A stretch of DNA of 64,000 nucleotides, taken from assembly GCF_017312365.1 (NCBI RefSeq), contig NZ_BLJI01000026.1, positions 1 through 64,000 on the forward strand, in the 5' to 3' direction. Of the stretch, positions 1 through 10,433 are shown one piece after another (the first letter of the stretch is position 1; each line of letters opens with the position of its first letter). The DNA comes from Chroococcus sp. FPU101 (GTDB taxonomy: Bacteria > Cyanobacteriota > Cyanobacteriia > Cyanobacteriales > Microcystaceae). The notes beneath the pieces were generated by a model, which had not been told where the DNA came from, searched no databases, and saw only the letters and a program-made list of their open reading frames with translations. The translations under genes were made by a program, and so were the position numbers.

Positions 1-129
1 ACAATTCGCAACTTGGTATCAGATAACGGAAAACCTACCTAAGTCTTTCGGGTTATCCCTCTCATCACATAGGATCTAACCTGATTACAATAACTATTAG
101 AGATATTATCAAAAAAACGACTATAGAAA

Positions 130-2739
130 ATGCAACCCACGAATCCACAACAGTTTACAGAAAAAGCCTGGGAAGCGGTAGTCAGAACTCCAGACATCGC
201 TAAACAGAACAATCATCAACAAATTGAAAGTGAAGATTTGATGAAGTCTCTTTTAGATCAAGAGGGACTTGCAATCAGTATATTTAATAAAGCGAATATC
301 AGTATTCAGCGTTTACGGGATAAAACTGATGATTTTATCCGTCGTCAACCCAAGGTGTCTAACCCTGGTGACTCTATTTATTTAGGTCGTAGTTTAGATA
401 CTTTACTTGATCGTGCTGAACAATATCGCAAAGAATTTCAAGATGACTTTATCTCTGTCGAACACCTCCTCTTAGGGTATGCTAAAGACGATCGCTTCGG
501 TAAATCGCTTTTTGCAGAATTTGGACTGACAGAAGACAAGCTCAAAGATATCATTAAACAGGTAAGGGGTAATCAAAAAGTGGTAGACCAAAACCCAGAA
601 GGAAAATACGAAGCACTCGAAAAATACGGACGAGATCTTACTCAAGCTGCTAGAGAAGGTAAACTAGATCCTGTGATTGGACGTGATGACGAGATCCGTC
701 GCACAATACAAATTCTTTCACGTCGCACCAAAAATAACCCAGTCCTGATCGGTGAACCGGGTGTTGGTAAAACCGCTATTGTTGAAGGACTCGCACAACG
801 CATCATTAACCGAGATGTGCCAGAATCACTACAGGATCGCACACTCATTGCTTTAGACTTGGGTGGTTTAATTGCAGGTGCCAAATATCGAGGTGAATTT
901 GAAGAACGTCTCAAAGCGGTCTTAAAAGAAGTAACCGACTCCCAAGGTAGTATCATCATGTTTATTGATGAAATTCATACCGTAGTGGGTGCAGGTGCTA
1001 CTCAAGGTGCGATGGATGCAAGTAACCTCCTCAAACCGATGTTAGCAAGAGGTGAACTACGTTGTATCGGTGCAACTACTCTCGATGAATATCGCAAGTA
1101 TATCGAAAAAGATGCAGCATTAGAGCGTCGTTTCCAAGAAGTATTTGTTGATGAACCGAATGTTGTTGATACGATCTCGATTTTACGGGGTCTAAAAGAA
1201 CGCTATGAGGTACATCACGGAGTTAAAATTGCGGATAGTGCCTTAGTTGCAGCAGCAGTGTTATCGAACCGTTATATTAGCGATCGCTTTTTACCCGATA
1301 AAGCAATTGACCTTGTAGACGAATCTGCGGCTAAACTGAAGATGGAGATCACATCTAAACCCGAAGAACTCGATGAAGTTGATCGCAAAATCCTACAACT
1401 AGAGATGGAACGATTATCTTTACAGAGAGAATACGATCCTGCTTCTCGTGAACGGTTAGAAAAGTTAGAAAAAGAACTCGCTGATCTAAAAGAAGAACAA
1501 TCTCAGTTTAACGCTCAATGGCAATCGGAAAAAGAAGTCATCGATCAAATTCGTACCGTCAAAAAAGAGATCGATCAAGTTAACTTAGAGATCCAACAAG
1601 CCGAAAGAGATTATGATCTCAATAAGATGGCTGAATTGCGCTATGGTACATTGACTAACCTACAGCGAGAACTCAAAGACCTTGAAACCCAACTTTCTGA
1701 AAAACAAACGACGGGTAAAACCCTATTACGGGAAGAAGTAGTAGAATCAGATATTGGTGAAATCATCTCCAAATGGACGGGAATACCCATCAGTAAACTC
1801 ATCGCATCCGAAAAAGAAAAACTACTGCACCTTGAAGATGAATTACATCAACGGGTGATCGGACAAGAAGAAGCTGTAACCGCAGTAGCAGAAGCGATCC
1901 AACGTTCTCGCGCTGGTTTAGCAGATCCCAAACGTCCTACCGCTAGTTTTATCTTTTTAGGCCCCACTGGTGTTGGTAAAACGGAACTCGCAAAAGCATT
2001 AGCAGAAAGCTTGTTTGATACCGAAGAAGCGATCGTACGGATCGATATGTCGGAATATATGGAGAAACACAGTGTATCACGTTTGATGGGTGCGCCTCCA
2101 GGATATGTCGGATATGAAGAAGGAGGACAACTGACCGAAGCAATTCGACGCAGACCTTATTCTGTTATTCTCTTTGATGAGATTGAAAAAGCACATCCAG
2201 ATGTCTTTAACGTGATGCTACAGATCCTTGATGATGGACGTTTAACTGATTCTCAAGGTCATGTTGTAGACTTCAAAAATACGATCATTATCATGACCAG
2301 TAATGTCGGATCTCAGTATATTCTCGATGTTGCTGGTGATGACGAAGAAATGCGATCGCGTGTCATGGATGCAATGCGGAATAGCTTCCGTCCCGAATTT
2401 CTTAACCGTATTGATGAGATTATCATCTTCCACAGTTTACAAAAATCTCAACTTAGAGAAATTGTTAGACTACAAGTCAAACGCTTAGAAGAACGTTTAG
2501 AGGAACAAAAAATCACCCTCAAAGTCTCAGACGCGGCTCTAGATTTCTTAGTCGAAGTCGGCTACGATCCAGTTTATGGGGGAAGACCACTTAAACGTGC
2601 TGTACAACGGTATTTAGAAACAGCGATCGCTAAAATGCTCCTCAAAGGAGATTTTAGACAAGGTGACACCGTTTTTGCTGATATCGAAGACGAACGCTTA
2701 ACCTTTAAACGTTTATCTTCTGAAGTAGTCACTGCTTAA
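130..2739 (+). CDS. clpB: ClpB-type AAA+ protein disaggregase (paralogue 1)
   Basis: This 869-residue protein has the full ClpB architecture. It has an N-terminal Clp-N double repeat (about 1-145), a first AAA+ module with Walker A GEPGVGKT at 208-215, a coiled-coil middle domain (about 400-530) and a second AAA+ module with Walker A GPTGVGKT at 611-618. It ends in the D2-small domain (motif [13 protein letters not shown]). ClpB works as a cytosolic hexamer that, with DnaK, DnaJ and GrpE, pulls polypeptides out of aggregates after heat stress. There is no ClpP-binding loop motif of the ClpA/ClpC type, and the M domain is of ClpB length. A weak TACAAT at 86-91 could be its -10 box. A second, divergent ClpB lies at 55.0 kb, so cyanobacterial ClpB1/ClpB2 roles are probably split between them. 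Which is which cannot be decided here. Confidence 0.96.
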   Translation: MQPTNPQQFTEKAWEAVVRTPDIAKQNNHQQIESEDLMKSLLDQEGLAISIFNKANISIQRLRDKTDDFIRRQPKVSNPGDSIYLGRSLDTLLDRAEQYRKEFQDDFISVEHLLLGYAKDDRFGKSLFAEFGLTEDKLKDIIKQVRGNQKVVDQNPEGKYEALEKYGRDLTQAAREGKLDPVIGRDDEIRRTIQILSRRTKNNPVLIGEPGVGKTAIVEGLAQRIINRDVPESLQDRTLIALDLGGLIAGAKYRGEFEERLKAVLKEVTDSQGSIIMFIDEIHTVVGAGATQGAMDASNLLKPMLARGELRCIGATTLDEYRKYIEKDAALERRFQEVFVDEPNVVDTISILRGLKERYEVHHGVKIADSALVAAAVLSNRYISDRFLPDKAIDLVDESAAKLKMEITSKPEELDEVDRKILQLEMERLSLQREYDPASRERLEKLEKELADLKEEQSQFNAQWQSEKEVIDQIRTVKKEIDQVNLEIQQAERDYDLNKMAELRYGTLTNLQRELKDLETQLSEKQTTGKTLLREEVVESDIGEIISKWTGIPISKLIASEKEKLLHLEDELHQRVIGQEEAVTAVAEAIQRSRAGLADPKRPTASFIFLGPTGVGKTELAKALAESLFDTEEAIVRIDMSEYMEKHSVSRLMGAPPGYVGYEEGGQLTEAIRRRPYSVILFDEIEKAHPDVFNVMLQILDDGRLTDSQGHVVDFKNTIIIMTSNVGSQYILDVAGDDEEMRSRVMDAMRNSFRPEFLNRIDEIIIFHSLQKSQLREIVRLQVKRLEERLEEQKITLKVSDAALDFLVEVGYDPVYGGRPLKRAVQRYLETAIAKMLLKGDFRQGDTVFADIEDERLTFKRLSSEVVTA

Positions 2740-2787
2740 ACAATAGGTGGAGTGAAAAACTCACTTAGCAACAGAAAAATTGTTCAT

Positions 2788-2820
2788 AGGGTTTGGTCTT
2801 CAAACCCTTTTTGATTTTTT
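2788..2820 (+). terminator. Intrinsic terminator after clpB
   Basis: A perfect 8-bp stem AGGGTTTG / CAAACCCT with the 5-nt loop GTCTT is followed by a T-rich tract. It lies 49 bp after the clpB stop and belongs to the GGGTTTGG-type palindromes found repeatedly in this window. Confidence 0.8.
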
Positions 2821-3161
2821 CTTTCTAAAGATAGATTTTTGATTTATTCAAATTTGTTAATACTTAAAAATTTGGCTTTAAATCTAAACTAGCTGCTGCT
2901 ATTAGTACGAATATCGAGCAAACAAGTGTTATTAATTTTTTTTAGCCATAAAACCCCAAAAAACAGAAATTTTAGAGATTAAAAGAATTTATTCATCAAA
3001 AAATCGTTCAGTTGTCAAGTTTAGAAAAGTATGTAGAATAAAATGAACCAAAGTGTATAGCAGGCCGAAAAGAAATGTTGAAATAATTACCCACAAATTA
3101 AACTATTTATTCAGTAAAATAAAACACAATAATCTTTTAGCGAAATTATTTAAATGATTGG
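2821..3161. other. AT-rich intergenic stretch
   Basis: Between the clpB terminator and the galE promoter I see no ORF with a credible ribosome binding site and no RNA gene. The DNA is strongly AT-rich with several A and T runs. Confidence 0.6.
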
Positions 3162-3189
3162 TTGCGAATCTTTATAATTGTGATATTAT
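3162..3189 (+). promoter_or_regulatory. Candidate sigma70-type promoter for the glycan operon
   Basis: TTGCGA (3162-3167) and TATTAT (3184-3189) are separated by 16 bp and sit about 60 bp before the galE start. This is a match by eye only. The surrounding DNA is AT-rich, so chance matches are likely. Confidence 0.35.
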
Positions 3190-3249
3190 TTCAGAAATTA
3201 TTTTTTTCTTAACCTGACTTGCTCAATAAGAATTAAGGACTCACTAGCG

Positions 3250-4254
3250 ATGATTCTGGTTACTGGAGGAGCAGGCTATATTGGATCGCACGTCGTTCAA
3301 GAGCTTTTAAAATCAGGCTATGAAGTTCTGATTTTAGACAATTTAGTGTGCGGACATCGAGATATTGTTGAAACAGTTTTAAAAGTCCCCTTAATTGTTG
3401 GAGATATTCAAGATCGCGCTTTACTCAGAGAAATTTTTACGACTTATCCGATTACAGCAGTCATGCATTTCGCTGCTTATGCTTATGTCGGTGAATCAAT
3501 TCAAAATCCTGCCAAATACTATCGAAATAATGTTAATGGAACTCTGACATTATTAGAGTCAATGGTCGAAGCATCCGTGAATTATTTTGTTTTCTCGTCA
3601 ACCTGCGCGACCTATGGAATTCCTCAAACAATTCCTGTAACGGAAAAGGAGTTACAGCGTCCAATCAATCCCTATGGTGCCAGTAAATTGATGGCAGAAC
3701 AAATTTTAAGGGATTTTAACCGAGTTTATGGCTTAAAGTCAGTTTGTTTTCGTTTTTTTAATGCGGCTGGAGCGTCTGTAGATGGTCAACTCGGAGAAGA
3801 TCATCAACCTGAACCGCATCTTTTACCTTTAGTTTTATTAGCAGCATTAGGACAGAAAGATTCTGTGTCTATTTTTGGTACAGACTACCCGACACCCGAC
3901 GGTACTTGTATTCGAGATTACATTCATGTTTTAGATCTAGCACAAGCTCACCTTCTAGGATTGCAATACTCACTCAATGGGGGAGAAAATGAAACGTTTA
4001 ATCTCGGTAACGGGAATGGTTTTTCGATCCGACAAGTCATCGAAATGGCTCAGGAGGTAACAGAAACAACAATCAAAGTACTCGAAAAAGAGCGTCGTCT
4101 TGGTGACCCTCCGATTTTAGTCAGTAGTAGCGAGAAAGCCAGAAAAATCTTAGGCTGGCAGCCTCAATATAGCGACCTTAAGATGATGCTGAGTCATGCC
4201 TGGCAATGGCATCAACGAAGGCATCAGCCGTTTACAGCAGGATCGACCCCATGA
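3250..4254 (+). CDS. galE: UDP-glucose 4-epimerase
   Basis: This 334-residue extended short-chain dehydrogenase interconverts UDP-glucose and UDP-galactose (or the N-acetyl forms) and so supplies nucleotide sugars for the glycan genes that follow. The N-terminal GGAGYIGSHVV is the NAD-binding glycine motif. The catalytic Ser/Thr lies in FSSTCATYG, and the YGASK motif carries the catalytic Tyr and Lys (about residues 141-145). RFFNAAGA and the C-terminal GWQPQY are typical of GalE. Length is normal for the family. Its stop codon overlaps the start of the next glycosyltransferase gene (ATGA at 4251-4254), so the two are translationally coupled. Confidence 0.93.
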   Translation: MILVTGGAGYIGSHVVQELLKSGYEVLILDNLVCGHRDIVETVLKVPLIVGDIQDRALLREIFTTYPITAVMHFAAYAYVGESIQNPAKYYRNNVNGTLTLLESMVEASVNYFVFSSTCATYGIPQTIPVTEKELQRPINPYGASKLMAEQILRDFNRVYGLKSVCFRFFNAAGASVDGQLGEDHQPEPHLLPLVLLAALGQKDSVSIFGTDYPTPDGTCIRDYIHVLDLAQAHLLGLQYSLNGGENETFNLGNGNGFSIRQVIEMAQEVTETTIKVLEKERRLGDPPILVSSSEKARKILGWQPQYSDLKMMLSHAWQWHQRRHQPFTAGSTP

Positions 4255-5450
4255 ACAATCCTCAACTAGCGTGCGCTAGGCTTCGCCGCACTTCGTGTTC
4301 GCGTGCCTACGATATCGCATTTCCTTTAGTCTCTGTGATTATTCCCGCTTACAATGCTGAGGTTTTTATTGAAAAAACTTTAAAATCAGTCCTATCTCAA
4401 ACTTACAAAAATATAGAAGTAATCGTCATTGATGATGGCTCAGAGGATCAAACAGTTGATCTAGTCCGAAAAATCATGCAGCAAGATCAGCGTGTGATCT
4501 TGCTTCAACAGGTTAATTCGGGAGTTGCGGCGGCTCGGAATTTAGGCATTGAAAAAGCCAAAGGTGAATTTATCGCTCCCATTGATGCTGATGATCTTTG
4601 GTATGCAGAAAATCTAGAAAAGCAAATGCAATCTCTCTTGAATTCCGATAGTTCTGTAGGACTTACTTATGCTTGGTCACTAGATATTGATGAAAATGAT
4701 TTTCCTTCGGGAGAATTTCGGTCATCTACCCTTGAGGGAAATGTTTATACGATCCTTTTATTGCATTATTTTCTAGCCAATGCTAGTTCAACTGTGATCC
4801 GCCGTAGTGTTCTTGAAAAAGTTGGCTATTATAATGAAAATTTGAGAATTCAAAACGCACAAGGATGCGAAGACTGGGAACTTTATCTACGGATTGCTGA
4901 ACGTTACAAATTTCGAGTCGTTCCTGAATTTTTGATCGGTTATCGAAAGGTATCTAACAGTATGTCTAGCGATGGCGAAACGATGGCAAAATCTCTAATA
5001 GAGATTTGGAAGTCGGTCTTTTGTAAATATCCCAAGATACCTAAAACTATCTATCGACTTTCTCTGAGTAGTTTTTATATGTATTTAGCGCGTCAAAACT
5101 ACTATCAAAAAAGCTCTGAAAAAACACTTGTTTGGCTTTATCGGGCTTTAAAAGTAGATTGTGTTACACCTTTCTTAAGATTGGGCTTGTATAAGATGTT
5201 GATAAAAAGTTGCTATTTCATTAGCATTAAAAAACTATCTCAAGTCAAAAACTTAGAGCAATTTTTTTTCAAGACATCAAAGCCGAGAAGACGTACTAAG
5301 GATAAATCATCTAAATCTATTGCCAAGATCGGGTTTAAGAGTTGGTTAGAAAAAATTTTACATCAAATAGTTTTACTGCTATTTAGCTCACCTAATCATT
5401 GGAAAGAATCGGAAAAATCAGATTTATATCTAAAACTCCTAGAAAAATGA
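4251..5450 (+). CDS. Family 2 glycosyltransferase
   Basis: About 399 residues from the ATG that overlaps the galE stop. That start is preferred over one further upstream because of the ATGA overlap. The GT-A core begins at VSVIIPAYNAEVFIEKTL, continues through VIVIDDGS (nucleotide-sugar binding) and GVAAARNLG, and reaches the metal-binding DADD motif at about residue 112. A central GCEDWELYLR matches the acceptor-side ED motif of GT2 enzymes. The C-terminal 130 residues are Lys-rich and not recognisable. The enzyme probably transfers a sugar to a lipid-linked glycan on the cytoplasmic face. Codons 7-23 are written by a small GC-rich repeat (4269-4318), so the extreme N-terminus is not conserved protein sequence. 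Confidence 0.85.
   Translation: MNNPQLACARLRRTSCSRAYDIAFPLVSVIIPAYNAEVFIEKTLKSVLSQTYKNIEVIVIDDGSEDQTVDLVRKIMQQDQRVILLQQVNSGVAAARNLGIEKAKGEFIAPIDADDLWYAENLEKQMQSLLNSDSSVGLTYAWSLDIDENDFPSGEFRSSTLEGNVYTILLLHYFLANASSTVIRRSVLEKVGYYNENLRIQNAQGCEDWELYLRIAERYKFRVVPEFLIGYRKVSNSMSSDGETMAKSLIEIWKSVFCKYPKIPKTIYRLSLSSFYMYLARQNYYQKSSEKTLVWLYRALKVDCVTPFLRLGLYKMLIKSCYFISIKKLSQVKNLEQFFFKTSKPRRRTKDKSSKSIAKIGFKSWLEKILHQIVLLLFSSPNHWKESEKSDLYLKLLEK
4269..4318. repeat. Small GC-rich cyanobacterial interspersed repeat inside a gene
   Basis: About 50 bp, GC-rich in an AT-rich neighbourhood, containing GCTAGGCTTCGCCGCACTTC and then GTTCGCGTGCC. The inverted GCG/CGC and TTCGC/GCGAA-like motifs resemble short palindromic repeats scattered in many cyanobacterial genomes. 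It is read in frame at the start of the glycosyltransferase gene without breaking it. Confidence 0.6.
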
Positions 5451-5526
5451 TGCTAAAGACAATCCATTTGAATAAAGTTCATGTTTTGACACTTACTTCG
5501 TTTTTTATTAACCCTAATTAACTAAT

Positions 5527-8220
5527 ATGCTCTATCCAATCAAAGTTACAGACATTGAATTAAGCCATCCCCTTAAGGATATTGAGGAATTAGAGGGCTA
5601 CATGAGACTTCAGGGACTCGTCAGATTACATGGAGTTCCGATTGGCTACATTCAAGTGCCAATTACTAATGGTTACTGTAGGGCGGAAAAGATTGCTAAA
5701 GCGATTTTAGACCACCATAATTGGAAGATTATTCAAACCTTACTCCAAAATGGACTAGCCGCTTCTTCTAAAACTGATCGCTTACGTTTAGAAAATTTAT
5801 ACGATCTCCCTCCGACCAACTATGGTGGAGAATTACCATTAGTAACTGTAGCCGTTTGTACCAGAGATCGAGCATCAGATTTAGCCCTTTGCCTAGACGC
5901 TATCATAAAACTCGATTATCCGAAATTAGATATTTTAGTCATCGATAACGCACCAACGAGTACAGCGACTAAAGAATTAGTCAGTCAATACCCTCAAGTC
6001 CGCTACTCTTGTGAACCAAGACCTGGTTTAGATTGGGCGAGAAACCGAGCAATTATTGAAGCAAAAGGTGAAATTATTGCCTACACTGATGATGATGTCG
6101 TCGTAGATCCAGGGTGGGTCAAAGCCTTAGCTCAAGTCTTTGCGGAAAATCCAGAAGTGATGGCAGTGACTGGGTTAGTTGTGCCTTACGAACTAGAAAC
6201 GGAAGCACAGGTTTTATTTGAAATGCAAGGAGGCTTTGGTAAGGGATTTGATCGCAAGTGGTATCGAGCAAACCTTCACAAAAAACTGTCTTGGTGGGAT
6301 TTAGCGACGGGGAATTATGGAACAGGGGCAAATATGGCTTACCGTCGTAACGTTTTTGCTCAAGTTGGTTATTTTGATCCAGCTTTAGATGTAGGGACTG
6401 TTACGAATGGTGCTGGGGATTTAGAAATGTTTTTCCGTGTTATTAAAGAAGGACATACTCTAGTTTATGAACCTAATGCGATCGTTCGCCATCGCCATCG
6501 AAGGGAATACGAGAAATTAAAGAAACAACTTCGGGGTAACGGAGGGGTTATCGCTTATTTTGTCCGTAGTACCAAGTTTTATCCTGAAGAAACCTTTTCT
6601 TTCTTTTACCTGGGACTGATCTGGCTCGTAACCTATCATCTTCGTCGCTTGCTTCTTTCTTTGATTTATCCCACTCTTTATCCTCGAGATTTAATCCTCG
6701 CCGAGCTTTCGGGTTGTCTGGAGGGCTTGGGAACCTATCAAAAGTCTAGTAAAAACGCGACCCAAATTGCTCTAGAACACGGGGATCTGCCGACGATACA
6801 GGACTATTTAGAAAAGCCTGTTGCATCAGGATCGACTGAGATCGAGATCCCTTCTTCTTACTTATCAATTCCGATGGCTGTCCGTAGAGTTGAGTTGACG
6901 GAACCGATACGGCCAATCACTGATCTACAAGATTACGCTCATGTTCGGATCTTTCCCACTTGGCAACATTCTTCCTTAGGAAGTTTCGATGTCGAAAATT
7001 TATATCAGCCTATTTCTAAATCTCGCTTATGTGAATTAATCGCTAGCCACATGGGAGTTAGATTGCTTGAAACTGACTTGGAAGATTTTAATGTAGACAT
7101 TTCTTGGGCAAGAGCCACTACTTGGATAGAACAACACTACAAACCCACTCAACTTGAGAATTTATCAACAGACACTAGATTACCTGATCATATTTCGGTT
7201 TCTATTGTGGTCGCTACTTATGATCGACCTGATGACTTATCGAAATGCTTAAGTTCTCTCATTTCTCAAGAAACATCCAGAAAGGTTGAAATTATCGTGG
7301 TTGATAATCATCCCGCTTCTGGTTTAACGCCACCTGCTCTTAAGCAGTTTTCTGATGTGATTTTAGTTAAAGAATCCCGACAGGGAGTCGCCTATGCTCG
7401 TAACGCAGGAATTGTTGAAAGTACAGGGAATATCGTTGTGACCATTGATGATGATGTAACAATGGCTCCTACTTGGTTGGAAAATCTGATCTCTCCTTTC
7501 GCTAGACCCGACGTGATGGCAGTTACAGGCAATGTTTTACCTAGAGAATTAAACACTGATTCACAACGCTTATTCGAGCAATACGGTAGTGGGGGTCTCA
7601 GTCGTGGCTTTAATCGTTGGGAGGCTAATTCATTTGTGTTCGAGCATTCTTGGTTTTATTCAGTCCCCACTTGGGAATTAGGTGGAACGGCGAATGCAGC
7701 TTTTCGAGCAAAGATATTTAACAATCCTGAAATTGGTTTAGAAGATGAAGCCCTCGGCCCAGGTATGCCTTCAGGAGTTGGAGAAGATATTTACGCGTTT
7801 TATAAGATTTTAAAAGCGGGCTACACGATCATCTATCAACCCTCAGCAGTGGTTTGGCACAAGCATCGTACTACCATGAAAGCTTTGCGCCGTCAACTTT
7901 TCAACTATAGTAAAGGCATCATCTCCTATCATCTCACGACCTTTCTGCACGATGGAGATTGGCGAGGATTAATCGCTGCTGTATTTGGTTTACCGATGTG
8001 GCAATTGAAGCGGATTAAGGAACGTTTTCAACGTCGCTGTCCCCATCCGATCCCGATGATCCTGCTTGAATTTTGGGGAAATTTATCAGGCCCCTGGTCA
8101 TTATGGATCTCTCGCCAACGAGTTAAACGACAAGGAAAAAGTACTCCTTATGTTGCTGTCGCTCAACGTTTTTCAGATAAAAGTGACGAGGTAAAAATTC
8201 TCTCTTTGAAGGGAAAGTAA
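5527..8220 (+). CDS. Tandem two-domain family 2 glycosyltransferase
   Basis: This 897-residue protein carries two complete GT2 domains. The first (about 105-335) has VTVAVCTRDR, LVIDNAP, ARNRAI and the metal site YTDDDV. The second (about 555-790) has VSIVVATYDR, VVDNHPASG, ARNAGI and TIDDDV. Both have a GxNxAxR-type acceptor segment (TGANMAYRR and GGTANAAFR), so both look active. The N-terminal 100 residues are a small unassigned domain. Two active sites in one chain suggest addition of two sugars, or alternating polymerisation as in hyaluronan-type synthases, but no synthase-type membrane bundle is visible. It is followed after 19 bp by the Wzm-like permease, so it belongs to the exported-glycan pathway. 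Confidence 0.88.
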   Translation: MLYPIKVTDIELSHPLKDIEELEGYMRLQGLVRLHGVPIGYIQVPITNGYCRAEKIAKAILDHHNWKIIQTLLQNGLAASSKTDRLRLENLYDLPPTNYGGELPLVTVAVCTRDRASDLALCLDAIIKLDYPKLDILVIDNAPTSTATKELVSQYPQVRYSCEPRPGLDWARNRAIIEAKGEIIAYTDDDVVVDPGWVKALAQVFAENPEVMAVTGLVVPYELETEAQVLFEMQGGFGKGFDRKWYRANLHKKLSWWDLATGNYGTGANMAYRRNVFAQVGYFDPALDVGTVTNGAGDLEMFFRVIKEGHTLVYEPNAIVRHRHRREYEKLKKQLRGNGGVIAYFVRSTKFYPEETFSFFYLGLIWLVTYHLRRLLLSLIYPTLYPRDLILAELSGCLEGLGTYQKSSKNATQIALEHGDLPTIQDYLEKPVASGSTEIEIPSSYLSIPMAVRRVELTEPIRPITDLQDYAHVRIFPTWQHSSLGSFDVENLYQPISKSRLCELIASHMGVRLLETDLEDFNVDISWARATTWIEQHYKPTQLENLSTDTRLPDHISVSIVVATYDRPDDLSKCLSSLISQETSRKVEIIVVDNHPASGLTPPALKQFSDVILVKESRQGVAYARNAGIVESTGNIVVTIDDDVTMAPTWLENLISPFARPDVMAVTGNVLPRELNTDSQRLFEQYGSGGLSRGFNRWEANSFVFEHSWFYSVPTWELGGTANAAFRAKIFNNPEIGLEDEALGPGMPSGVGEDIYAFYKILKAGYTIIYQPSAVVWHKHRTTMKALRRQLFNYSKGIISYHLTTFLHDGDWRGLIAAVFGLPMWQLKRIKERFQRRCPHPIPMILLEFWGNLSGPWSLWISRQRVKRQGKSTPYVAVAQRFSDKSDEVKILSLKGK

Positions 8221-8239
8221 GTTATCAAAGTAGATATTG

Positions 8240-9061
8240 ATGTTAAAAATTATGTCTTTATTATCAAAGACTTCTCATAAAACTCCTAAACCCTTCAGAT
8301 GGCAATTGACTTACCTGTATGATTTGCTGCGAGAATTAGTCCTGCGGGATATGAAACTGTTGTATAAGCGTTCTATTCTAGGAATCGGTTGGACTTTAAT
8401 CAATCCTCTTTTACAACTAGCCGTATTCGCCTTTGTGTTTCAGGCGATCGTCCCAGTTAATATTCCTGATTATGCCTCCTATGTTTTTTCGGGCTTGTTG
8501 GTCTGGAACTGGTTTCAAAATTCTTTATTTCAAGCAACAGGTGTCATTGTTAATAGCCGTTCTTTAATTCGTCAGCCGAGATTTCCAGTAGCTATTTTAC
8601 CAATTGTTATTGTGACAACAGGATTAATTCACTTTGTTCTGGCTTTACCTGTACTGATTCTTTTTCTACTGATTGATGGCATCAAATTACAGCCCGTAAT
8701 TTTTTTCCTTCCTATCCTACAACTATTACAATTTATCCTGACCGTTAGTTTTTCCTACTTTCTCGCAGCACTTAATGTTACCTTTCGAGATACCCAACAT
8801 ACTCTAGGCGTTTTAGTACAATTATTTTTCTATCTCACTCCTATTTTTTATGACCTAAATAGTATTCCTAAAGAATATTGGTATATATATGGTCTTAATC
8901 CGATGGTACATATTGTAACTGCTTATCGAGCTATTTTGCTTTGGGGAATACAACCCGATTGGTTAGCACTTTTTATTATTGCTATGATCACTGCCTTAGT
9001 TTTACCATTTGGCTATTATATATTTAAGCAACAAAGTCATCGTTTTGTTGAGGAACTTTGA
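8240..9061 (+). CDS. ABC-2 type polysaccharide export permease (Wzm-like)
   Basis: About 273 residues with a cytoplasmic N-terminal segment (YLYDLLRELVLRDMKLLYKRS, a typical Wzm/TagG amphipathic lead) and roughly six membrane helices. GIGWTLINPLLQLAVF starts the first helix, and the conserved LFFYLTPIFYDLNSIP segment lies near residue 200. It forms the membrane channel of an ABC transporter that exports lipid-linked glycans. An in-frame TTG lies at 8237 and a later ATG at 8252, so the exact start is uncertain. The ATPase partner begins 100 bp downstream. Confidence 0.9.
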   Translation: MLKIMSLLSKTSHKTPKPFRWQLTYLYDLLRELVLRDMKLLYKRSILGIGWTLINPLLQLAVFAFVFQAIVPVNIPDYASYVFSGLLVWNWFQNSLFQATGVIVNSRSLIRQPRFPVAILPIVIVTTGLIHFVLALPVLILFLLIDGIKLQPVIFFLPILQLLQFILTVSFSYFLAALNVTFRDTQHTLGVLVQLFFYLTPIFYDLNSIPKEYWYIYGLNPMVHIVTAYRAILLWGIQPDWLALFIIAMITALVLPFGYYIFKQQSHRFVEEL

Positions 9062-9161
9062 GATTGATTTTAAAATCATCCTAATTGAATAGAGTTTTGC
9101 TATTAAAAAATATTGAAGTTGAGGAATTATTGATTATTCAAATTTTTGATTTAATAAATAT

Positions 9162-10409
9162 ATGAAAAATGCTATTAGCGTTGAGCATTTAGGAAAACTT
9201 TATCACCGTTACCACACCCACAAGCCAGCTACTATTATGGAAGCAGTTTTATCTGGCTTTCGAGGACTTAGTGCGAGAGAAAAGTTTTGGGCATTGCGAG
9301 GGATAAATTTTACGGTAGCCCCTGGTCAAATGCTCGGCATTATTGGGCAAAATGGAGCAGGAAAATCAACTTTATTACAATTACTTGGGGGCGTGGGAAT
9401 CCCCAATGAAGGCAAGGTTAAAGTGACTGGTCGAATTGGTGCGTTACTGGATTTAGGAGCAGGTTTTTCTCCAGATTTAACTGGGCGAGAAAATGTCTTT
9501 GTTAGTGGAGTGGTTGCGGGGTTAACTCGTCGGGAAGTAGCGAGGCGATTAGAGCAAATTGTGGCTTTTGCTGAGTTAGAGGATTTTATTAATAATCCTG
9601 TCCGTACTTATAGTACAGGAATGGGAATGCGATTAGCCTTTTCTACCGCCATTCATACCGACCCAGATGTACTACTTGTAGATGAGTTTCTTTCAGTAGG
9701 AGATCTAGCTTTTCAAAAAAAATGTTTAGAGCGTATTAAAGAGTTAAAAGCTCAGGGTTGTGCGATTGTTTTAGTTTCTCATAGTGTTGACCAAGTTCGA
9801 GAATTGTGCGATCGCGCTCTCTGGCTACGTCAGGGGCGAGTCGTAGCCTATGGAGAGGCGGAAGTAGTCGCTGGACAATACGTTAGTGAAATGCGTTCTG
9901 AGACCCAAAAGCGTACTCCTCCTCGTCCCCCGCAAATGACAATAGACGGAATTGAACTACGCTTGAATGAAAATCGCTTTGGTTCTTTAGAAGTTGAAAT
10001 TGTTGATGTTCAATTGTTACCAACCAGTCATATTAATAGTGGCGATGGCTTAATCGTTGAAATTGAATATTCCCTGATCCAACCAATTGACGCTCTCATT
10101 TTTAATGTTTCAATTACTCAGGAGGATGGTCAAGTCTGCTTGGACATTAATACCTATGATAAGGAGCTAATGACTTCTATTATTCAAGCTCAAGGTAAGA
10201 TTAGGGTTTCTTTGGAACGATTGGATTTATCGGGAGGAAAATATTTTGTAAACGTCGGTGTTTACGAGAGGAATTGGGCTTATGCCTACGATTTTCACTG
10301 GCACGTCTATACTCTATCAGTGGAATCTAAAGTTACACAGGCTGGTATTCTCAGCCCTCCCTGTAGATGGGAGATCAAAAATCCTACGAGTTCAACTTTA
10401 AATCGTTAA
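9162..10409 (+). CDS. Polysaccharide ABC exporter ATPase (Wzt-like)
   Basis: This 415-residue protein has an ABC ATPase domain (about 1-245) with Walker A GQNGAGKST near residue 63, signature YSTGMGMRLAFS near 151 and Walker B VLLVDEFLSVGD near 170. SVGD in place of the usual AVGD is common in this subfamily. Residues 260-400 form a beta-rich C-terminal domain of the Wzt type, which in O-antigen and capsule exporters recognises the end of the glycan chain. It powers the adjacent Wzm-like permease. A 100-bp AT-rich gap separates it from the permease gene, but the two clearly form one transporter. Confidence 0.92.
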   Translation: MKNAISVEHLGKLYHRYHTHKPATIMEAVLSGFRGLSAREKFWALRGINFTVAPGQMLGIIGQNGAGKSTLLQLLGGVGIPNEGKVKVTGRIGALLDLGAGFSPDLTGRENVFVSGVVAGLTRREVARRLEQIVAFAELEDFINNPVRTYSTGMGMRLAFSTAIHTDPDVLLVDEFLSVGDLAFQKKCLERIKELKAQGCAIVLVSHSVDQVRELCDRALWLRQGRVVAYGEAEVVAGQYVSEMRSETQKRTPPRPPQMTIDGIELRLNENRFGSLEVEIVDVQLLPTSHINSGDGLIVEIEYSLIQPIDALIFNVSITQEDGQVCLDINTYDKELMTSIIQAQGKIRVSLERLDLSGGKYFVNVGVYERNWAYAYDFHWHVYTLSVESKVTQAGILSPPCRWEIKNPTSSTLNR

Positions 10410-10433
10410 CTTCTTAACTATATTGGAGTTTAA

